The notes: a model not told the origin generated them from the sequence alone. DNA of 64,000 nucleotides from Strongylocentrotus droebachiensis (GCA_035222895.1 JAVYIG010002205.1:186001-250000), one strand, 5' to 3'. Shown: positions 1-12,000, counted from the first letter of the stretch. Numbers and translations: made by a program.

Positions 1-921
1 CAGATTTGTAAACAAAAATCTAAAGATGTGGTCATGAAATTGTATTTTGCTTGTACACCACTATATGCAATATTCTGTGTCAGCTAGGGTCTGTGTTTTG
101 TACATCAAAAGCATGGATATTTCATGAGAGAATATCTTTTGATTGATTCAGGGATGCAACTACATCAAAAGCAGAAACAGATCACAAACATCAATCATGA
201 GGAGGATGGTTTTGGCTGCAAACTGAGATGATATCTAGAATCCAAACAACTCAGGAAACGTGAATTACAATGCAATTAAGGGCCTCTTCCTAGTTGAAAG
301 CAAACATCTACAGGTATCTTCATTTGGCATTCAATCAACTTTGTGGATTTCTTTTATTGTTCCTGGAAATGCTGACCCTGGTATGATTGACAATCGAGTG
401 AGTTCATAAAAAAAAAACTTGGATAACTTCAGAGAAAATAGTACAACCTTGTCTTGTTTGCTTAGAAGGCTTTCGATGCCCACAAATAAATCTGAAATCA
501 CTCTTAAGATGTTTGATAAAGAAAGTATATGGCAACGAAATGACAAAAAAATAGAATCAAGATAGATGTGTTTAGTATGAGTAATGACAGAATTCTGGAA
601 GGCAATGTAAACCATTAACAATGGATTCTTCTTTAGGAACATTGTTTTATTTCTAGCATAATATCTAGGTAACGGATAAAACTATTTCCAGATTGACTTA
701 CACGTTACCAACCCGTTCCCCTTCCCCAATATGGGAGGAAATTGAATTCATGTCAAACGAATGTGGAAGAATGGAACATATATTAATGTCTTTGCAAATG
801 ATGATTTTGCAAATCAGCCATTAGCTGCCATAAAAATACAAAAACCATTTCTATATCAATCTAAATCTTTCACATCTCCAATAGTGGATTTTATCTTCTT
901 TTTGTCTCAGACTACCAACCA
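1..921. other. AT-rich non-coding DNA, no gene seen
   Basis: No open frame here has coding character or paired splice sites. It lies downstream of the last visible receptor exon in the direction of transcription (minus), so it is most likely part of a further intron of that gene. The short open frames in it are composition artefacts. Confidence 0.5.
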
Positions 922-1234
922 GGGGGGTGTTTCACAAAGAATTTAAGTTGAACTTATCTCTAAGTTGGACTTAACAATTATGGAAAGCCATTAGCATCCT
1001 TGAAAATATTTTGTAAAAGTTATTTTAAAAGGCATAAAATGTTGATTCAAATCATTCATATTTTCTATTATCATGAGAGATTTCATGTTCTTGATGTGGA
1101 ATTGATGAAAAGTCTAAAATACTTGAATTTTTGCTTTTTAATATATTTCATTATAAGGCTACAAATGGCTCTCCATAATATTTAAGTCCAACTTAGAGAT
1201 AAGTTCAACTTAGGATCTTTGTGAAACACCCCCC
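922..1234. mobile_element. MITE family A, copy 1 (313 bp)
   Basis: The ends are inverted repeats: the left end starts GGGGGGTGTTTCACAAAGA and the right end finishes TCTTTGTGAAACACCCCCC. Inside both arms the motifs TAAGTTGAACTTA and TAAGTTCAACTTA continue the symmetry. A second copy with the same internal sequence in the same orientation lies at 24085-24384, which proves a dispersed repeat. There is no coding capacity, so it is a non-autonomous DNA transposon. No clear target duplication longer than 2 bp is visible, so I do not assign a superfamily. Confidence 0.85.
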
Positions 1235-1980
1235 AGATCAAGAGGGTAAGGTGAAGATTAATTACGACAGAATTCGTGGTCATTATTATTTCCATACAGG
1301 CTCCCATAGACGGCTACATAGGCCTGTACTTGCTAGGAGATGACACTATATGAATGAAGTTACCATTCTATCTTCTCTGTACCTGGTTTTGACAATTTTC
1401 AAAGTAGGTCAGCTTTTATAAGTCTTATCTCTGACTCAAAGGACAACCCATTTCAGCACCTTAGACCTTCAAGGATATGAAATACGTTTGTCATCTTTGA
1501 TGTCATATGAGTTGTTATGACAACAAGACCTGACCATATACACTCTAAAACACACTCCTCAATTCATTTGAAAAACAGAGATAAGGAGATTTTGTCCTAA
1601 CTTCATATGTTGAAGACTGAGTGTGACATGATTGTAAAATGAAGTCCAGTCAGATAATAGGAGTACTGAGATTCATACACATTACTATAAAGGGCTAGAA
1701 ATATCCAGGTACTTACAGTCTTTGAACTTTCATAAATCGAAAACATTAGGGTTTAATTTGTTTCTTTTGGTGGAAAATTACAACCCTTCACATGGTCTGT
1801 CTCAGCTAATGTCATAAAATCAATGTTTGCAACACATTGCTTTACAAGAGTAGGGCTTATGAGGCAATCATTTGCAGTATGCAACATGGCATCTGGAACC
1901 ACTCAAAAAACAAAAGTTGACAATATTCAGACAAGAAAAGTAAGAAGGTGAGTTCAACAAGATATACAAAAGATACTCAC
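1235..1980 (-). other. Intron sequence downstream of the last visible receptor exon
   Basis: This follows the GTGAGT donor of the exon ending at 1981 (minus strand). No further exon with receptor-like coding sequence is recognised here or further left in the window. Confidence 0.5.
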
Positions 1981-2268
1981 GTTCAAAGTTGAGAAGGATT
2001 CTCTTGATCTGTGTAAGGTTGCCTTTCCTGGCCTTGCAGATGAGTTCATCATAATACTGGGTGTGCTTATAGTCACCAGGTACCTTGAAGCCTACTCTAG
2101 GATCGTAGGTGATCACAGATCCCTCTTCTGATAAGATCTCATTGCCGTACTCTAGAGTGACGTTGATACGAGGATCAGTCACGGTACATGGGATGGTGTA
2201 GGATGAGCCAGTGATGATTTTGGCCCAGTATAACCAACCATTGATGGTAAACAGCTTCATGGCATCAA
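1981..2268 (-). CDS. VEGF-receptor-like protein, Ig2-type domain exon (third module)
   Basis: The exon is 288 bp and starts and ends in phase 1. A CAG acceptor (CT at 2269-2270 on the plus strand) bounds it on the right and a GTGAGT donor (AC at 1979-1980) on the left. It encodes about 96 residues of extracellular Ig domain. The pattern IPCTVTDPRINVTL, then ITYDPRVGFKVP, then LICKA matches the second Ig domain of VEGF/PDGF-family receptor tyrosine kinases (PC..T.P..NVTL ... YDP..GF ... C.A). In those receptors Ig2 takes part in ligand binding outside the cell. It resembles the exon at 16342-16614, indicating internal duplication. The next exon toward the C terminus lies outside the window. 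The family call rests on motif recognition; a related Ig receptor cannot be fully excluded. Confidence 0.85.
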
Positions 2269-2711
2269 CTGGTATGTTCAAAGGTAGACAAAAAGCACAA
2301 AATAGAATATACTCTTCTGTTTGATAAAAGCTACACATATGTTAAATATATTATATACTCTATTTTTGTTATATATTATATAGTAAAATCACATTTATAC
2401 TCTACAGTCAAATAAACATCAGAATGTCTATCATTTTAATATTCACCATCCGAATGTCAACGAGAGGCAAATAAGTTTTTAACTTTAAATGCCTACTTCC
2501 AAGGTATATTTCCAAGGTATAAATATAATATTACAAAATAGTATTATGTTCTGCAAAGACCTGCATTGTAAAAATCATGTTTGGAAAATCTTTCATTGTG
2601 AATATTATCAATACAATATTAGAAGGCTTTTAAATGGTATTAATATCCCAACACCAAATTAAGCTAATGCCTGCCAGGTTCCAAGCAAACCATATGCCAT
2701 GAGTGACTTAC
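2269..2711 (-). other. Intron of the VEGFR-like gene
   Basis: This 443-bp intron lies between the exons 2712-3035 and 1981-2268, with GTAAGT donor and CAG acceptor on the minus strand. It is AT-rich, with an (AT)-rich run near 2340-2385. Confidence 0.8.
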
Positions 2712-3035
2712 CATCAGATGTGATATAGGCATAAACCTCTGCGCTCGTCTCTGGCGTGAGTCTGTCTGAGAATCGTGAGTAGAAGCATTGGTAGAAACCA
2801 GTATCTTTGTAACTGGCATTGGATACTTTCAGGGTGCTGGTAGATTGTAAGGCCACAGGACAGGTTGGACATTCAATGGATCTTTGTTCTACTCGCTCAG
2901 TGGCATCCTTAGGCCAGGACCAGTCTATCGTTGAGGACCCGGTGCAGCGGAGTTCCAGGTTCTGGTACTCGTTTTGTATGATATGGGAGTTGTTGACATG
3001 GATGATTGGTGGACCTTTACTATGTAACTGAGCAT
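2712..3035 (-). CDS. VEGF-receptor-like protein, Ig1-type domain exon (third module)
   Basis: The exon is 324 bp (108 codons), phase 1 at both ends, with acceptor CCCAG at 3036-3040 and donor GTAAGT ending at 2711. Visible motifs are NLELRCTG, then IDWSWPKDATERVEQ, then ECPTC, then KDTGFYQCFYSRF and SAEVYAYI. The first-strand Cys, the W.WP motif, the extra Cys pair before the E strand (C-x2-C) and the DTG.Y.C.Y core all match the first Ig domain of VEGF receptors, where the extra cysteines are also present. The nearer CTCAG acceptor was rejected because it would give phase 0 and break the frame. The neighbouring exon at 3452-3778 encodes a paralogous domain. Confidence 0.87.
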
Positions 3036-3451
3036 CTGGGTAAACAAAACAAAGTCATTTGATAATCATACTGAATTCAACATTTCTTAAAAACAGTTCA
3101 ATACATATTATCACATGAAACAGAATATTATCAAACATGGGAAGTGTCAAATAAAAAAATATACATTTTATGTCATATGTGTAACAAGAAAGACAATCAA
3201 AATGTTTCAAACAGCAATTTGAAGACTCATTTTATATAAACCTCTTTTATACACCATTACATTGATTCAAGTCTAGAGAACAATTTATTATACAATGCAA
3301 ATTTTAATACAACCAAGAAACAAATCGACTAAATGAGTGATAAAAGATATTAGAGAAAAGAGAAATGCAGAGAAGTGCATGTTGCTATCAACTATCAACT
3401 CCTGGACAAGTAAACATTTACGTCAAATAAAAGGATGATTGAGAAACTCAC
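3036..3451 (-). other. Intron of the VEGFR-like gene
   Basis: This 416-bp intron is bounded by a GTGAGT donor at its right side and a CCCAG acceptor at its left. It is too short to hide an additional Ig exon, so two Ig1-type domains are directly adjacent in the protein. Confidence 0.8.
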
Positions 3452-3778
3452 TATCTGCTGCTACAAAGATGTTGATTTCTGCTGCTGTGGCATTATTAAT
3501 ATGATCCACATAACGGCTGTAGATACATTGGAACTGACCACTATCCTGTGGTCTAGCACTTCGGACAGTCAGTGTGCTGGTGAAGTGGGCATTGCTATCA
3601 CATGTTGGACAGGCCTGAGAGCTCAAACTGACCCTTGACCTGACAGCTTCAGGATAGATCCATTCTAGAGCTACACCTCCAGTGCAGCGGATCTCTAGAG
3701 TAGAATTCTCACGAAGGAATCTTTCTGTGGTGTTGCTTCCGATCCTAGGAGGACCAATTCTCTTCAGATGTGTTACCC
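3452..3778 (-). CDS. VEGF-receptor-like protein, Ig1-type domain exon (second module)
   Basis: The exon is 327 bp (109 codons), phase 1 at both ends, with acceptor TTCCAG at 3779-3784 and donor GTGAGT at 3446-3451. Motifs are TLEIRCTGG, LEWIYPEAVRSRV, ACPTC, STLTV, QDSGQFQCIYSRY and two N-glycosylation sequons (NTT near the start, NAT near the end). It is a paralogue of the exons at 2712-3035 and 17299-17622: all three share the W.YP or W.WP motif, the C-x2-C pair and the Y.C.Y-type F strand. It would lie on the outside of the cell. Confidence 0.87.
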
Positions 3779-4299
3779 CTGGAAGGAAAGACAATCATAG
3801 AGATGATCTTCATAAACCAATTGGGATCTAAGTTCATTTTAATCCTATAAGTACCATTCACTCAACCCTGAAGATCTGTAGTGAAAACTTTATACCTTGG
3901 TTTTAAAACCTACCTGCAATATCCTATCTAGTATGAAACACAATTGATAAACTATGAAAGATTGCAGTTGTCTGGTATTTCATGCAATATCCCAAAATGA
4001 AAATATGATAATGTATCTATTTGTTTCAAAATTGATCTCAACTTGCATATTATATGTGTGAATTACAAATTAAACTTCTATGTTCAATTTCCCCCTTAAC
4101 TAGAAGATGTTACTATGGCTCAATGTCAAGTTTGCTCCAAAATGCTTCTTACAAAGTTACAGGCCAGGGTAAAATTTCATGACACATTGAAATAATCAAC
4201 ATTCTCAAATTTATGCTGTAATAACAGGAAGAGTCAATACAGGAAGGCTTCCCAACATTATTAATATCTTGTTCACTTTTACAGGATATTTAATCTTAC
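3779..4299 (-). other. Intron of the VEGFR-like gene
   Basis: This 521-bp intron has a GTAAGA donor (AC at 4298-4299) and a TTCCAG acceptor. Nothing else is recognised in it. Confidence 0.8.
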
Positions 4300-4501
4300 C
4301 TATGACATTGATAGACGCCTCAGCAAAGTAGCTATCCCAGAAGTTTGTAGCGATGCAGACATACGTTCCGTTGTCATAGCTGTGAGCACGTACCACATGA
4401 AGAGTACTCACATACTTCTGCATTGCCAAGCTAGAACCTCTTACTGATTCCGTGCTCCCATCAGTCACTATCATGTAGTTGCTATCATGACGCTCTGCGA
4501 T
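4300..4501 (-). CDS. VEGF-receptor-like protein, second half of an Ig3-type domain
   Basis: The exon is 202 bp and starts in phase 0 (acceptor TTCAG at 4502-4506) and ends in phase 1 (GTAAGA donor). It encodes about 67 residues with STLHVVRAHSYDNGTYVCIA, the D.G.Y.C core of the Ig F strand. The phase-0 start fits exactly the phase-0 end of the exon at 8142-8287, so the two exons together make one domain of about 116 residues. In human VEGFR-type receptors the third Ig domain has the same STL.......D.G.Y.C.A layout. It lacks the Cys pair of the Ig1-type domains, which separates it from its neighbours. Confidence 0.8.
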
Positions 4502-4955
4502 CTGAATGAGTGGAATTGGTGTCAAATATTTTGAAGTGTTATGTATAGAATGTATAAAAATATTACAACTTAAGATTCAGAATCTGCTTTGATTTAAAAA
4601 GCATAATTCATTCCAGTGGTGCATTCATTTAATTCAGACAATGATAAATGATAAATGAGGGGGTAATACTTCTGAGTCTGAAAGATGCACATCCATTGCA
4701 AGATGCATTGATTTTGTTTTCAATGGGGGAGGGGGACAGTAGGGCACATGCAGCTTCACCCTATGCCTGATACAACACTCCAGCAGTGGAAATAAGAATG
4801 TATCGAACTTTAATGAATATTAATCTCTAACCAAATATTATTGATGTATAAAAGTTGGACTAACTAATTATGTTATTATGGTTTCGAATCCCCTATAGTA
4901 TCTTGTAAAATATACTGAATATATTATATATTATATATACTATAAAACAGCATCT

Positions 4956-4985
4956 GAGGAACTAACACTTCAAAGTTAGTTCCTC
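4956..4985. repeat. Perfect hairpin, 11-bp stem and 8-base loop
   Basis: GAGGAACTAAC (4956-4966) pairs with GTTAGTTCCTC (4975-4985) around the loop ACTTCAAA, followed by a short T-rich run. It stands before an AT-rich stretch ending in AATAAAATCATTTGAATC (about 5073-5090), which resembles the 3' end of a LINE or SINE. It is most likely part of a retroposon tail; a regulatory role is not shown. Confidence 0.5.
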
Positions 4986-7284
4986 TTTTCTCATGCTTTT
5001 TCTATTATATTTGTAGTTTCATTGCATACTTTTTTGTGATATAATTAATCTTGTATTATGTTTTGCATGAGAAATAAAATCATTTGAATCATACTGTATA
5101 TGTAATTTAGTTCAGTACACGTATTAAATGTAGAAACAGATGGCAAGTTAAAGCATAAAAGAGGACCTGGGATATTTGAGCAGAGGAGTTAAGCTTTACT
5201 ATAAGCAGCTTCTTTGAGGGAATCACACTTCCTTTATCTGTCTTCATCTCCACTCCTCATCAGTGATAAGGAAGAGGCCTGGATTCTCATCATTAAAAAT
5301 AGAATCAATGTAACCTTTCATCTCATTCATACCACCTGCGGTCTTTATGTTGACGTCTTATGAATCATACAGCTAAGCTATATGTCTCTAATAAAGTTAC
5401 ACAAGGACATTATGGTATCCTCAAACTCAAGTTTTTTAAGGTAAAAATAATACCATTCAATCGACAAGAAGATGGTATATTTCTAGTCATAAAACAAAAA
5501 GAGGTATGTACCGGTTTATGCTTTAAAAACTGTAATATATATACCAGTGTAGTTATTCTGATCAATTAACTTTAGCTTTAATCTTTAAAATTGATAAGTG
5601 TCCCACCATTATAGACTTTCAATATGATAACTTCAGTGACATAATATTTTTCAATATTTTCTAGTGTGAAAATATAGAGATTTAGACTGAAAATTTAACA
5701 TTTTGAGTTATCCAAGAGCAGGAAAGGGGGTGATATGATAAACAAGACTCCTGCTGGTATCATTTACATAGGCCTCTCTCACTTACAAGCTAAATGTGGT
5801 AGATAACTTGCTTTATTCTTCATGATCCCTTGTTTAGTGATACCTACATATGGTAGCAAGCTGAAGCACTGATGTGAAAGCATCGTGAAACATGTTCTCT
5901 ATGTTTGGAAAATCTCACCGGAGACTAGGGATTATGATTTCAGACTATTTCCTGGTTTCCACTAAACAACTCCGCCCACTGTGTGTCTGGTAGGAACATG
6001 ACATCATATGATTGAATGTATTCATAATGTAGGCCTATGGTTCAAGCTTCATTCAGACTGAATGTTAGATGTTGCTTGTTTGTAAATATACAGACATAAA
6101 TATATTCAATTTCTTTGAATTGGAAAGATATGATATACTAGCAATATTAATTTTAATGAGCCATACAATAATATGGCAACATATTCCTGTCACAAAATCA
6201 GGTATATGTTGTGTTGTGTTAGATCTAAATATCTGATACTAAGACTTTAAAGTCATTGAAATGGGTATTTTGCTGATTTATGATGGAGAAGATTTTCATT
6301 TGTAAAAAGTTTCAAGGTTTAAAGAGGATAAAACATCTTCTTTTTTGCTTTTGTTCCCATGTTAAAATGTCAATATTCACATCTATTGCTAGTCATAGCT
6401 TTTCACTACCCCTGTATCAATGGAGGTACTTTTATTTCATGAATACATGTGGTACATACACGGACCTGGGACAGTATCATGTCTCTACATTGACAATCAT
6501 TCATTGTGTCATGTGTGCAATGAAGGCGTGTAAGACACATTAACAATTGACTGATGCACATGGTTTGTAATATCATCAATTAGAGGAAATATCATATTTT
6601 GAAATCTGATGTTGCAGTTCAGGTATGTTAGAATGGACATCCTGAATATATTCCTCACCACATCCTAGAGTTATTAGGAGGTGATTTTGCTGCTGGTAAT
6701 TGAAAGCTACTGTGGTCTTTTAATAATGCATAGAGGAATTACCCTTTCCTCATAAAGTTCAGTATTTTGTGTTCATGACATGTTATGCTTCAAGATGTTT
6801 TAATGACATGATGCAAAATTAGTGCACATTGTATGCACAGCAAGCTAACTATGAAGCACATACCAAGAGGAAAATTGTTCACTTTCTAGAAGCATATTTT
6901 GTGGTAATGATATGCATTGCTTGTTATAGAGGACTGCCAACTAATAGGTTTTGCTTTTACACTTTTCTTTTCCGTTTCTTTGATTTTCAAATTATTATAA
7001 ACCTGACTCTGACTTGTCCAATCTTCTCTTTTTTGGACCAATCTTTGTATTAAACTAATATTTTCTATTTTCCCTCTATTTCATTATTTGGTTGTAGGAC
7101 ACTTACTCCTGTTGTATGTTAATATCCCACACCAACAGAATTCTTGCTTCCAACCATGGACCTAAAACTATATCTAACCCTAGCCCTAAACCTAACCTAC
7201 AGTCAAACACAACCCTATACATTTGATGTGATTAAGCCTTGAGCAACAATCACCAGAACAATTGTGGGATATCACCTACTATTT

Positions 7285-7344
7285 CTCTTCCCCCTCTCCC
7301 TCTCCCCTCCCTCTCTCTCTCTCCCTCTCTCTCTCCCTCTCCCA

Positions 7345-7376
<32 letters not shown>

Positions 7377-7440
7377 TTCTCTCTCTCTCCCTCCCCCTCT
7401 CTCTCCCTCCCCCTCTCTCTCTCTCTCTCTCTCTCTGTTT
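7285..7440. repeat. Polypyrimidine (CT)n tract
   Basis: About 155 bp are almost purely C and T on the plus strand, mostly CTCTCT with CCCT interruptions. Three overlapping open frames across it are only Ser/Leu/Pro repeats and are not genes. It lies in the intron 4502-8141 and would be AG-rich in the minus-strand transcript. Confidence 0.95.
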
Positions 7441-8141
7441 CACCTGATTCCTGGAATCCTCATCAGTAGGGATCTCAAGGAGTTGAGTGATCACCCTTGA
7501 GGATATTCTTAAGATGAACAAGGTCATTACCCCCTCTATACAATAGAAACACTAAATATATCAACTCTTAAAATAAAAAGGATATCCTACAAGACAGCAA
7601 AGGAAAATAAAGTCAACAGGATCATATCATTTGTATTGAGATTAATTTTTTTTTAATTGAGTCGACTGCTTGACAATGGGTTGAAATAAAGTGATCTGAA
7701 ACTTGCTCTAGCTCATAGTGGCATTTGCTCAGAGCTTATTTCACCAAAAGATGGTTAGGGCAGGGGTTTAGTATCTATTTTATTGACTTTATAAGTGGGA
7801 AACTTTTTTCTGCAACATCTATTAATATTTCAAGGAGGTTCAAAATAGTCAATCCTAAATATGGAGTTAATAACACATGATTTGATTCTTTTTACATGAA
7901 ATAGCCTCCCTGAAAAATCTGTCAGCACTACATCACTTTCAATAAAAAATGAGATTCATATCCAATAGTTGATAACTAAAGAACTGCAAACATAAGCCAA
8001 AAAGTAAGCATTTACAAAAAAGAAGTAAATAAAAACACCTAAATAATGACAAAAACAGCAACTTCTGGAGGGTGGGAAACAGCTGGTTATACAATTGAGG
8101 TTGCAGTCCCAGGAATATATATTGATGTATTGTATGCTTAC

Positions 8142-8287
8142 CATCTCAGCAGGGTAATCCCAAGATAGGTCGTCCAGTAGACTATCAGCAGGTGCCGAGA
8201 CCTCACAGCTTACACTGAACCCTTCCCAACCCTCAAGAACCTCAGTAGTGCTGATAGATACTCGAGGCTCCAACACTGGTGCTTGCT
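8142..8287 (-). CDS. VEGF-receptor-like protein, first half of an Ig3-type domain
   Basis: The exon is 146 bp, from a phase-1 start (acceptor CTACAG at 8288-8293) to a phase-0 end (GTAAGC donor at 8136-8141). It encodes about 48 residues: PVLEPRVSISTTEVLEGWEG, then a strand with SVSCEVSAP and DLSWDYPAEM. The C at the B strand and the W at the C strand are the standard Ig positions; WDYP corresponds to the WEYP-like motif of VEGFR Ig3. Its other half is the exon 4300-4501. A long CT-rich stretch precedes the acceptor in the transcript (plus-strand GA tract 8297-8480). Confidence 0.8.
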
Positions 8288-8296
8288 CTGTAGGAG

Positions 8297-8480
8297 ACAG
8301 TGGCAGAAAGAGAGTGGGAGAGAGAGGAAGAGAGAGAGAGAGAGATAGAGAGAGAGAGAGATGAAGAGAGAGAGAGAGAAGAGAGAGCGATAGAGATAAA
8401 AGGAAATTAAGAGAGATTAGTAAGGGGAGAGATTGAAAATAGAAACACAGGGAGGGAGATAAACAGGTAGATAGAGAGAG
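8297..8480. repeat. Polypurine (GA)n tract next to an exon
   Basis: It is GA-rich on the plus strand with GAGAGAGA runs, so CU-rich in the minus-strand transcript. It lies directly upstream of the acceptor of the exon 8142-8287 and extends its polypyrimidine tract. Confidence 0.9.
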
Positions 8481-9114
8481 AAAGATAAAAAAATAAACAA
8501 ATGTAGAAATTAAAATGCATGTACAAGCAAGACAGGTAGACATAGAAAAAACATTAAAGGGCAACTGACAAATAACAAAGTATACTTTGAAATAGAAGCC
8601 AGAAAGGATGAATGACTCATTCTAGAATATATACAGGTATATAGTATAAACAAAGTTATATCAAAAGTATATTACACTACAATAATACTATTGATAGAAA
8701 TAAACAATTAGAAATATGCATTACAAGAGCCTATCAATCATTTGGCAATTATTTTTTATTTCTTGTCATTATAATTATTCACTTTATGAAATGGAAGAAC
8801 AGCAAATGGATAATGCATGCCAGGCATAACCGCTGTATAGCCCAGCCCGGGAGGGGCACGTTTTTCAGGAAAAGGAACAGTTCCTTTCTTAAACTTGAGT
8901 TGACCATAAAACTTTCATCTGTATCTCCACTAGGAAGTGCATGTCAGGTTAACATGTGTAGAGAATCAGTGCCAATGGCATTCATTCTCTTCCAGCTGAT
9001 AATAGATGAGATGTGTTAAAGCTCGTCATGTCTCTAGGATGCCTCATCCAATTTGAATCATTCTCTGACATTTATGTTGAAACATTTTGGGTAAAATGTT
9101 GAGATTGGAGGAAA

Positions 9115-9300
9115 TGCTTCTCAGAAATCCAGGAAGCATCAAGAAGAAATGTGAGAACGAAAGATACAGCAAAAGAGAAGCGGGAGAGATAGACTGGGCT
9201 GAAGGAGAGAAAAGGAGAGAGAGAAAGACAGAGAGAAGGGGAGAGATAGACAGGGCTGAAGGAGAGAAAAGGAGAGAGAGAAAGAGAAAGAGAGAGGGGT
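9115..9300. repeat. Polypurine tract with a short internal duplication
   Basis: This GA-rich segment contains two near-identical pieces (about 9187-9221 and 9241-9282) that share GACTGGGCTGAAGGAGAG or its close variant GACAGGGCTGAAGGAGAG followed by AAAGGAGAGAGAGAAAGA. It is an intronic low-complexity tract with no coding value. Confidence 0.85.
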
Positions 9301-11664
9301 GAGTTGACATTGTGTTGGGTACTGAGTCAGAGGAAGTATACAGAGTTCATTACTGGTGAGGAGGAGAAGGGGCTTCATTACAAGTTGAGAAGGTATCACC
9401 ATCTAGAGGATATATCCATAGACTTTGGATAAAAAGGTCTAAGTTCGAATTCTAGTCACAGCATCAACATCCTTGGAAAGACAGTCGTCAAAACATTACA
9501 CACATAAACCCTAAATAAATAGGATCATATTTGAAAGTAAAATGTATTGCTTGATGTTGCTCGCAACACTGACTAGAGTCAATAAATTTCACATTAAAAA
9601 AAAAGTACAATAAACCTGCTCTCCCCCAAACGAAAAAAGTCAAAACTTCAGCTGTATCATAAAAAAGAAATGACATTTGAAAGGTCAAACTTAAATTGAG
9701 TTTTTCTGATAAAGTGAGACGAAGAATGGCAACTTGCAGATGATGCTAAAGTTACGATAAATGAATTACATAAACAGAATTACACTGGGATGATCAGACC
9801 TTTGTCTATCAACTAATCTCATCGAGAAGAACGGGGCATTACAAAAGAGAATAGATCGTCCTACTCTCCCTGACACAATGTCGCTTTGTCATGCTGCCCT
9901 AAAGACAATATGAGGGAACAAAAGAGATGCAGGAAAGAGGCAGGAAACAGGAGAGATTTGATATATTCTTTTATAATTCAGCGTGAATCATTTGACATGA
10001 GAGATCCACCTGTGTCATGTCTGGGTTATTCACTGGGAGTCAGGGGTGATGAAGGGGTAATGGTAGGGGTACAATATGGGTGTAGAGGCCCCGAAGTAGT
10101 ACCCTTTGGTTTCTAAAGATATTTGAATATCGAGGGTGCTGTACAATTTTCAATAAGATGAAAACTTCATAATTATTACATTTTAAGAATCAATAATCAG
10201 AAAATCCAACTACAGGTCAACACTGTATTCTACTACTCTCTCAGATGACAATAAACGAATTGCTCAAGCAAAACCTAGGAAGTGAATACATCCATGTATG
10301 ATATGGTTATTAAGAAAATTCACAGGCAAAACTTCTATGCCAATTTTAGAAAATAGATCTCAAAATATGTTGATCTAAGGAAGTTCACAATGAAATGACA
10401 TGAACCTACTATTCTATATTTCCATGAAGCAAAGTCTTTAGATAAGATCTTTTTTTACAATTAAATTGTCAATCTACAAGTGCTTTCATCGAAAGACAAA
10501 CTGTATGGAATGTATTTGGTTTCATAGTGTAACCAACCACCATATACATAATATGTTTTGCTCACATCAGTGACACAAAGTAGGGGTGAACGTTTCACAT
10601 GTTAACTGTAAACATTTGGACACAATCTCCTAAAAGGTTTGACTCATAAACTACCAAGTGTGCCAGCTAAAGAGAAAATTCTTGGAATGATATCAAAGGC
10701 CATATCAATAAACCAAAAGAAAGTCATTTCCCGTCATATTATATCACGAAGAGCTCACAAGAAGCTTGTTTAATTTCATATTTCAGCGTATCATGGCCTA
10801 GCTGACTTTGAGGAAAGTCTTGATCTTTTAAAAATCTTTTTGTTGGTAGTTCTTTTAATCTTGTTGACTATATGACCCTGGAAGAAATGTGAGTTAACCT
10901 ATCAACATTATCTCCCCCAATGTCAGAAGATAGAAACAGAAGTTATCAAGCCTAAATTAGCCTAGTATAGTATACAAGCGATTAGTGCACTACGACAATT
11001 CCATTCAAATTTTCTCACTTGGTTCTTCTAGGTAATGCAACAAATAGGATTAGATAATATAGAGAGGCGACAGCCACTTGGCTTGACAGATAGTACTTGG
11101 CAAACCGTACAGAGTTGATTGAATCATTAAACATCCATCTGAAATGCTGCCACCCGTGTTATGCCACACCCTTGTATGTCAACAAATGGGGTATTACACA
11201 GAAACAGAGTAAGATCATCTGATAGATGAGTCTAAACATATGACTGATGCTGTTTGACTTTAACTGAGCTAAGTATTATTTATTCCAGTAGTCTCAACAT
11301 AGCTGAAACATACAACTGACATTACTACTCAGATAAACACATTTGAGAATAGTGACTTTAATGTACATAATATTACAAATAAACTGAACTCTCTTTTAAC
11401 AAACTCAGTATAAAGTTATAAGCTCCATGTGCATTTATCAAGAAGAGGTGAATATTGAATAAACCTACATCATAACCAATTAATGCAAACACTTGCCACT
11501 ATGTTCCGATTCATTTACTTGTGTATTTTGGTACACATACTGTGAAGCGAGTTGTAGTTTGCTACCCATGGTGAGGTCTGATTGTGTGTGATGAGTAGAG
11601 CGTGAATCACAGGATGTTATCACATCACCAGGGACAAGAGCCTCAAAGCAAGCAAATCTCAAAC

Positions 11665-12000
11665 AGAAGAGAAGAGAAGAGAAGAGAGAACAAGACGGAG
11701 ATACAGAGAGGGGCAGCTATATAAAAAGAAGAAAGCAAGAGAGAGACAGAAAGAAAGGGAGAGCGACACATAGAAAGATCAAGACTGAGGCTGAGTCAAG
11801 GGGACTCAAAGATAGGGATATCAAAGCAAGCGACTCTCAAATAGAAAAATAGAGAGAAAGAAAACGGAGAGAAAAGAGAGGGAAAGAAAGACAAAGACAG
11901 AGTTACAGAGACAGATATATATAGAGAGAGGGGGGAGAGAGAGACACACAGAGAGACACAGAGAGGCAGAGAGAGGGAGAGAAACAAAGAAAAGAGAGGG
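11665..12000. repeat. Long polypurine (GA)n-rich tract
   Basis: About 335 bp are dominated by A and G with GAGAGA and GAAAGA runs. A duplicated phrase (TCAAAGCAAGC...TCTCAAA, near 11642-11662 and 11820-11840) brackets part of it, suggesting growth by slippage or local duplication. Confidence 0.9.

Larger units (their letters stand above)
4502..8141 (-). other. 3.6-kb intron of the VEGFR-like gene
   Basis: This intron splits one Ig domain in phase 0. It contains an 11-bp-stem hairpin (4956-4985) and a long pyrimidine tract (7285-7440). No other exon is recognised; open frames at 5360, 6280 and 6829 have no coding motif or splice logic. Confidence 0.7.

Noticed and set aside
7239..7527. Several overlapping open frames rich in Ser/Leu/Pro or Arg/Glu
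   Set aside because: They are translations of the (CT)n tract in different frames and strands, not genes.
11497..11662. Minus-strand open segment before a GGCAAGT (GC-type) donor, considered as an extra receptor exon
   Set aside because: No acceptor gives the phase-1 start needed after the exon 16342-16614, the sequence lacks the Cys and Trp pattern of an Ig domain, and the flanking exons splice in frame without it.
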